Below, one piece after another: positions 58,301 through 64,000 of a stretch of DNA of 64,000 bases. The stretch covers positions 369,922 through 433,921 of the forward strand of contig MNCI01009417.1 of the NCBI GenBank assembly GCA_015680685.1, read 5' to 3'. The notes under the pieces are model-generated. The model was not told the DNA's origin, did not search any database, and worked only from the letters and a program-made list of their open reading frames with translations. Positions within the stretch are counted from its first letter, which is position 1, and the number at the start of each line of letters is the position of its first letter. The DNA is from Gnetum montanum (taxonomy: Eukaryota; Streptophyta; Gnetopsida; Gnetales; Gnetaceae). The translations under genes were made by a program, and so were the position numbers.

Positions 58301-58677
58301 ACTAGGAAANATTTTTCTTCACATTCCCCTTTTCACAATTATCCTTCGATTACAATTACATTCCTATTAGTATTCCTACTTCGTGCATTACACCTAAATA
58401 ACAAAACAAATAAAACATTTTACATTACCGCATCGTGTTTACATTTAAACGACAACAACCAAAAGAACAAAAATATTTTTCACTTTAACTCTACGCCTAT
58501 CAATGTTCAGACAAACTCAAAATTGAAACAAAAAAATATATATATATTCATTTATAAATAGACAAATACAACAGTTAACCGATTTCAGCCATCAGTTCAT
58601 ATACATTCCAAAACAAAATATTCTGTTTATGACTCATATAAAGACAGGAGTGATGATAACACCAAACTAAAAAAAAC
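58301..58677. other. Copy 4 spacer with one ambiguous base
   Basis: AT-rich, non-coding, containing a single N at 58310 that may mark a small assembly problem at the minisatellite edge. It would form the 3' flank of the antisense gene. No clear polyadenylation signal stands out. Confidence 0.5.
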
Positions 58678-61600
58678 CTAAGCTTTAGGATCGGGAGGGG
58701 TGTCCCCCTCAGATTCCCCAGCATCACGAGTCCCTGCTCCACTAGGGCTACCTTCTTGATCATCACCATTGCCCTGACCCTATAAAAAGCAAAGAGAAAT
58801 AATTAACATAAAAAAAAAAGAGAAGGACCCAAAAGTTGTTTAATAAACAAGATTTACAAGCCTAAACAACTTACTGAAGAAGATCCTCCTAAACCGAACT
58901 CCAATCGACGAAGGATTTCTTCCTTAGAAACACTTGCCCAGTCAGTCCCATCAAGGCCCAGATCAACGTTGGCCAAAGCCTTCCCTTTGTCCACCGAGGA
59001 CCAAGTGGGACATTTTAGAGGAAACTCACCCACAGAGACCTCCCTAGAAGCTGTAGTAATAACCCTCTTAGGAGACTCCATCTCAACCATAGTATTTCTA
59101 GCAAAGGCATCAAACGAGGACCGTAGACCTAAACCCTCAATAAACATTTCTAGCTGACGCTTCTCTATAGATACTTCCTTTAATAATTTTTTATAATGAT
59201 GCTTATGATTCTTTTCATCTTGACCCCATTTTTGCACCTTATAAGCAAAAGCCTTCCAATCCTGACATTTGAGGTTCAGTAAATCTATTTGTGCCTTTCA
59301 TTCTGCTAGCGCCCAAGTCATACTTACTTGGCAGTCCAATAGATCCCAATACCTGGTATAAGTAACTTCGAAAGTTCACCAAGAATGATCACCCATTAAC
59401 TGTGCTGAGGCGAAGTCATAGCATGCCTTGAGATCATCTCGTTCTGTTGATAGCTTCGAAATCTCTTTTTCCCCAGCCTGAATTTGCAACCATAGTTCCT
59501 CGATCAAATGCCTATAGGTCCAAAGAGACTTAGCATTCTGCATGACACATTCCACCACATCATTATAGATCTTTCTAGGCACTTGCTCAATCTCTGGCGG
59601 TAGTACAGGCAAACTATCTATACACGTGTCCTCAGATGGATCCCATCTTAGTTTGGCCCCTAGTCACATGAGAAAAACATACATTAGACCTTGGACAGTA
59701 GAGACAAATATGAAAAAACTGAAGGATTTGAAACATTTAAGATATATGTACCTATTTCAGGATGAGCTTGCTGGATGCAATCAACCACCTCTTCAACGAT
59801 ACTAGTTACAAAGTCCATTTTACTTGGCATTTTGATCCAAGTAAATGGTTCATGCGTAGGAGATGGGTTAACTTCGGTAGTCGTTCCTGTGGGAGCCTTT
59901 ATCATAGGGACTTCTAAACGAACGCTAGAATCCATCCTAGCCTCAACATATTTGCCTAGTAACAGTGAAAACAAAAAATTAAAACCCTAAATAGTGAAAA
60001 GCATAACTCAAAAGCCAAATATACATAATATGGTGAATGTACCAGAGTCTCTATCTTCCTCCCAATTTGGAGGATCGCCAAGGTCTAACCTCCCTTTCAA
60101 GAAACCATCAAACATCTCATCGACTCCACCTTGATCATCGATGTTACCCTTTTCTGAGGTATCTCCTTCCTAATCTTTTGTTCCTCCTATCTTGTCTCTG
60201 CTCGTTTCCTCCTATTCATTTAAATTCGTCGAGGCCTCTTCCTCCTCGATGATCAATGCTAATCTCTCTTTTCTTACCCCAGAAATCAACTCTAATGACA
60301 TTAATAGGATCAACGTTAGTTTTGTATAAATAATCGAAAAATAAAGTAAAAATAATGATGTTGACAATAAAGTAAGGACAAACCAACAAATCAAGCTTAC
60401 CCTTTACAGGCATCTTAAACCGTATGCGTTTCACTCTTGGTTCCTCTACAGTTAGGGCAACCTCTCTAGGACGTTCACGCTTCTGAACTTTCGATCTTGC
60501 TTCCCTGATCATCTCCTTGATCACTTGCTTAGCTCTTCTAGCAGTATAGGGCACACCATCTGGTTCCAACCCTGCGCTGTCATGCGTATGAATTGAATGA
60601 CCATATGACCCCTCTGTTGTGATAGAAATCGACTCATCAATCCCCTCGAGAGCATTTTGTGATTTGGCCATTTCAAATAAGTGGTGAATCCATGGGTGAG
60701 ACAGTTGATTACGATCCCTTAGCACGTACTTGTTATCAGCGTGAAAAACTAAAAATTTAACCAGCTAGCACAAGTAGCCGGCAAAGAATGCAAATGTGAA
60801 ATGGAATTGCACCTCAATGTTTGAACGTAACCTCACTATCTCCCCGTGGAAACCTAAGAGCAGAAATTGGGCCCAGTTATAACGTACCCCAATCTCTAGA
60901 ATAGTGCGCATGATACGCATGGGTTCTACCCCAAAGGTTTTTACCTGAGAAAGAGACTTGGGAAACACTCGCGCTCTAAACAAGGGATACAGCTCATTGA
61001 CTTTGGCCACTTTTGACTTGCCTTGCATAGAAAACCCCTTAGAGCCTTTGGGAATGCCCAACCAGTCCTCCAATTCTCACACAACGTGTAGTTCTTTCTA
61101 TGCCCTATCCACCACCACTTTGACACCATCTGCTGGTATGCCAAAGAGGTCCGAGAAGAATTCCGCCGACAAATAAAAAACCACTTTAGCACCCTTGATG
61201 TGTGTGCTATAATAGGTTACGAATTCATTGAAAGAGTCAACAGTTCTAATCATCTCTGTCACGAGCACATCAGGACTCAGGGTAGTAAATAAATTAATGA
61301 GGCCCATGTCACTTAAAAAATTGATGATCTGCGGTGGTGCCTTAGTGCGTAACCACCGTTGTGCAGCACTAATCTCCCCGAATTTCATGGACAAAGTGCC
61401 CTCAGTCTACCCAGTTGTGACAGTAGCTCCACCAGGGGGAACATCCACTATACGCACAGGATAACACCGAGGAGTCAATATAACCAATTATATAGTAGAA
61501 CGAACAAAAAAAGGCTTAAAAAAAATACTGTGACTTACCATCAGACGATGGATCAGTGCTAGATGTCAAATCTGAATCACGTGGAAAAATTGGCCCACTT

Positions 61601-62872
61601 TGGGACCAATCCCCATGCAACCATCCCTGAGTTGCACATTGTGCAAACGCCCTGGAGTACCACTTATGAAAATGAACAATGTCACCCTTAGTCTGAGCTA
61701 ACATAGCTTCATAGAGGGTGGGACCTGCCATAAAAGTCTCTAAAGCGATGTGAGCCAATGCAAGTCCATCGTCACCTACGCATATTCCATCTTTGTCAAC
61801 TTGGGGCCTGCAAAAGAATGGTAATCAAAATAGGAGCAAACACTAAACATTAGAATAGAAATGACAAATTAAACAACCTTACCTCTCCACCCTGTATACC
61901 GTGCCCGGAGGATTCTGAAATAATGTATGTGCACGAGTGGCTAAAAATAAGGTGCTATTGAGATAGTGAGGACCATGTGATAATAAGTCCCATACACACG
62001 ATAACGGACGGGTAGATCTAGGCCCTCCAGAGGGACCGTCCTCAATTGTAAGTGGTCCCTCGTCAATGTCCACCATGAAAGCCATAATGTCGTTTGAAGA
62101 TCCTAGTAACATCGTCTCAAGCACGCTCCACGCTAATTGTTCGCTTAGATGGGACCATATTACCACTCTGAATCTATCTAAAATGAAGGCAAGGAATTCA
62201 CAGGCCCCTTCTCAGAACAATACCCCATTTTGGTCGACAATCATATCAGGGGCAGGCTCATCAGGATCAATGGGCCCAAACCATGTCAGAACTCCAACAA
62301 GCTCCACCACTAGGAGGAAAGGTTTGGGATCCTTGCAAGCATTCAAGAACCAAAGTCAATAGAGCACATAAAGACAAAGGTTTGACGCTGGGGGCCAACA
62401 CTTAGGAAAACTCCCAAGGTTCACGCTCGACGTATGCACGCTGCGAAACTCAATGTGCGGACCCTGCACGCTGCACGCTGCAAAACTCAGCGTGCGGACA
62501 CTACACGATGCACGCTGCGAAACTCAGCATACGGACCTTGCATGCTGCACACCAGAACATGGGCACACAAACCCCACAGGCTGAGCATCTTAGCCCTATC
62601 TTGTACGCTAAGCACATAACTAAAAATTCTTGCATGTCACATCTATACTACAAAAACAAGCTAGGCTGTATGCTATACGCTGCGATAAAAGACAGGGAAA
62701 TTAAAGAGAAATACAAATGTTGATAGAGGATCAGGGTCTATCGGCACGACGATCCTAACCATGAGGGAAGCATGGGTTTGGGCATACAATGGAGCATTTC
62801 CTCACTTTCATCCACAAAGGTCAAGCTAGGCTCCTTCCTCCCCTAACCTTCCACTTCCTTGTGCTTGCCCAT
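58678..62872 (-). pseudogene. Copy 4 antisense gene: complete 8-exon model, 1,078 codons, NIF-like plus mobile-domain-like
   Basis: Minus-strand exons: 1, 62872-62742; 2, 62332-61883; 3, 61807-61539; 4, 61447-60401; 5, 60291-60043; 6, 59955-59752; 7, 59659-58875; 8, 58779-58678 (TAG). Introns 2-7 are GT-AG with donors GTAAGG, GTAAGT, GTAAGC, GTACAT, GTACAT and GTAAGT. Phases join with no frameshift over 3,237 nt; about ten in-frame stops remain. Intron 1 lost both sites (GT to AT, AG to AA). Exon 2 (residues 44-194) is NIF/FCP1-like: 'PFLLVVELVGVL', 'FLAFILDRFRVVIWSHL', 'PLSCVWDLL', 'NPPGTVYRV'. Exon 4 has 'MKFGEISAAQRWL', 'MGLINLF', 'FFSDLFGIPADG', 'YNWAQFLLLG' and 'FFAGYLC'. Exon 5 is acidic, exon 7 is coiled-coil-like with 'KNHKHHYKKL', and exon 8 is a 33-residue tail. 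Function is unknown. A promoter TATA lies at 63338-63346. Confidence 0.78.
62412..62560 (-). repeat. Copy 4: short tandem repeats inside intron 1 of the antisense gene
   Basis: Three units with TGCACGCTGCGAAACTCAGYGTGCGGAC (about 48 bp). They are related to the leader minisatellite and share the GCACGCTG word that is also abundant in the LTRs of copies 3 and 4. Confidence 0.75.
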
Positions 62873-62879
62873 CGCTGCA

Positions 62880-63110
62880 TGCTGCACTGAACCCTGCACA
62901 CTGGGGTTTAGTCCTGCACGCTGCACTAAATCCTACACGCTGCATGCTAGGGTTTAGTCCTGCACGTTGCCCTGATTCCTACACACTGCATGCCAGGGTT
63001 TAGTCTTGCACGTTGTCTTGATTCATGCACGCTGCACGCCGGGGTTTAGTCCTGCACGCTGGCCTGATTCCTGCACACTGCACTGAACCCTACACGCTGA
63101 AAGTTATTGG
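62880..63110 (-). repeat. Copy 4: about 48-bp minisatellite in the antisense gene leader
   Basis: Five units of CTGCACGCTGCAY-CYRGGGTTTAGTC type, equivalent in position to 50745-51010 of copy 3. Further short repeats follow: three GTTGACGCCATGGGACTGAG-like units (63117-63190) and three TTTGGTTCACATTCACGCTG units (63210-63302). Confidence 0.85.
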
Positions 63111-63337
63111 TCCTCTACGTTGACGCCATGGGACTGAGGTTGACGTTGACGCCATGGGACTGAGGTTGACACTGACACCATGGGTCCAAGGTTCATGCTG
63201 AAACTGTCACCTGAAGTGCACATTCACTCTGCGAAATTTGGTTCACATTCACGCTGTGAAATTTGGTTCACATTGACACTGCAATTTGGTTCACATTCAC
63301 GCTGTCTGTGGACTGTCGGGTTCACGCTCACTCCATG

Positions 63338-63346
63338 TATTTTATA
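63338..63346 (-). promoter_or_regulatory. Copy 4: TATA box of the antisense gene
   Basis: TATAAAATA on the minus strand about 470 bp before the exon 1 ATG, flanked by a GC-rich GGCGG. Copy 3 has TATAAAATG in the matching place. Confidence 0.5.
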
Positions 63347-63597
63347 CCGCCGCGTTGACCCCACCGCCATCGCCTTGAATATTTTATTCAATTTATTCAA
63401 AATTAACCAAAGTACAAAGTATGAGAAAATGGAAAACAAAAGTAAAGATATAATGAACACTACCACATACCATATTCTCTTGAGAAGCAATTCCGGTTAT
63501 CCACACGAAACATTTTGACGCAAACTCCTCATCTGACAGTCTCAGACCCAATAACCATGTACAAATCATACAACCAACTAGATGTCATAAACTACCA

Positions 63598-63660
63598 CAT
63601 ACGGCTCGGTAAGGCCTTAAACTGCCACATTCGGCCTAGTAAGGCCTCAAACTGCGATGC
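63598..63660 (-). repeat. Copy 4: about 30-bp minisatellite before RT
   Basis: Two units of CGGTAAGGCCTTAAACTGCCACATT. On the minus strand they read CAGTTTAAGGCCTTACCG, nearly identical to copy 3 at 49930-49990. Confidence 0.8.
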
Positions 63661-63769
63661 GTCCAGGTACGATGATAAAATACCACTGCTACCTTAGCCA
63701 CTATTAAACGTACACATGATTTACATTGACTAGAAAAGTGTAATAGCCCTTCCGAGCTCACTCTGCTCC

Positions 63770-63783
63770 CTGTTTATTGGTAG
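63770..63783 (+). promoter_or_regulatory. Copy 4: acceptor-like site at the start of RT (sense strand)
   Basis: A pyrimidine-rich CTCTGCTCCCTG is followed by TTTATTGGTAG, ending at 63783. Copy 3 has CTCTGTTAATTGGTAG, copy 2 ATTGTGATGGTAG and copy 1 GTTGTCTTTTGCAG in the same position. It is interpreted as the 3' splice site of an Ogre-like intron separating protease from RT; that is inference. Confidence 0.5.
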
Positions 63784-64000
63784 GAGCAAGCCCAATGGAT
63801 TACAAGCATCTATTCACACCATTGACCATCAATGGACCATGCAGGAAGATCACAAGAGAAATTAAAATAAATTCTATCGACTTAGATCTATTAGCAGATG
63901 ACATATTAGTAGCCTTGATGCAACAAACATTAGACAGCTATGAAGGTATGACAAAATGTTAGGACATAGAAGCTGATAGCATCACTGAAGACCGTTTAAC
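63784..64000 (+). pseudogene. Copy 4 pol, first 72 codons before the window ends
   Basis: 'MDYKHLFTPLTINGPC', 'ITREIKINSI', 'QQTLDSYEGMTK', a stop, then 'DIEADSITED' match copy 3 at 49814-49610 residue for residue over most positions. This is the linker before the RT fingers. The rest of RT, RNase H, aRNase H, integrase and the 3' LTR should follow to the right. Confidence 0.85.

Noticed and set aside
58310-58310. Single N treated as a large gap
   Set aside because: Only one ambiguous base is present, and the flanking parts of copy 4 are co-linear with the other copies; a small error at the minisatellite edge is likelier, though a collapsed gap cannot be excluded.
25440-62872. The NIF/mobile-domain blocks as an array of independent host genes
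   Set aside because: Each block has the same place and opposite orientation between protease and RT of the same element family and is flanked by the element's own minisatellites, so it travels with the element.

Overview
The window reads as nuclear DNA of a plant with a large, repeat-rich genome. The evidence is plant AP2/ERF coding sequence, plant-type Ty3/gypsy retrotransposons, plant TATA boxes and long AT-rich intergenic DNA. Gene density is about one host gene in 64 kb. A gymnosperm or similar large-genome plant is plausible, but the species cannot be named from the sequence. No rRNA gene, intact tRNA gene or CRISPR array was seen.

Layout. 1-2.4 kb: gag and 5' LTR of a minus-strand gypsy element running off the left edge. 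2.4-6.2 kb: AT-rich DNA with short duplications. 6.2-6.9 kb: the only likely host gene, a small DREB-type AP2/ERF factor, followed by a minisatellite (7.06-7.58 kb). 7.6-14.5 kb: non-coding, with a probable degraded SINE. 14.5-19.9 kb: a decayed Athila-like element (LTR, tRNA-Asp-like primer site, gag, protease, RNase H) that has lost its reverse transcriptase core. 19.9-64 kb: four nested copies of one Tat/Ogre-type gypsy family. Copy 1 (minus) lies in the Athila-like RNase H, copy 2 (minus) in copy 1 gag, copy 3 (minus) in copy 2's antisense gene, and copy 4 (plus) in copy 3's antisense gene. Copy 4 runs off the right edge.

The main observation is the architecture of this family. Between gag-protease and RT-RNaseH-aRNaseH-integrase it carries a long gene on the opposite strand. 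In copy 4 this gene can be read as eight exons separated by seven GT-AG-type introns (one donor and one acceptor mutated), with phases that join without a frameshift to give 1,078 codons. Copies 1 and 2 show the same intron positions and phases, and copies 2 and 4 have second exons of identical length (450 nt). Exon 2 resembles an NLI-interacting-factor/FCP1 HAD phosphatase that has lost catalytic residues. Exon 4 resembles plant-transposon 'mobile domain' proteins. Exons 5-8 are acidic or helical with a short proline-containing tail. The gene has its own TATA box and a minisatellite leader, and about 30-bp minisatellites bracket it. RT begins directly after a conserved acceptor-like AG on the sense strand, so the whole antisense gene may sit in an Ogre-type intron of the element. 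Sense splicing would then remove the antisense gene from the pol message, and the antisense gene's own introns would survive retrotransposition because they are in the wrong orientation in genomic RNA.

All copies are decayed, mostly by in-frame stop codons with few frameshifts. All functional statements rest on reading the sequence and on family knowledge; no search was run.
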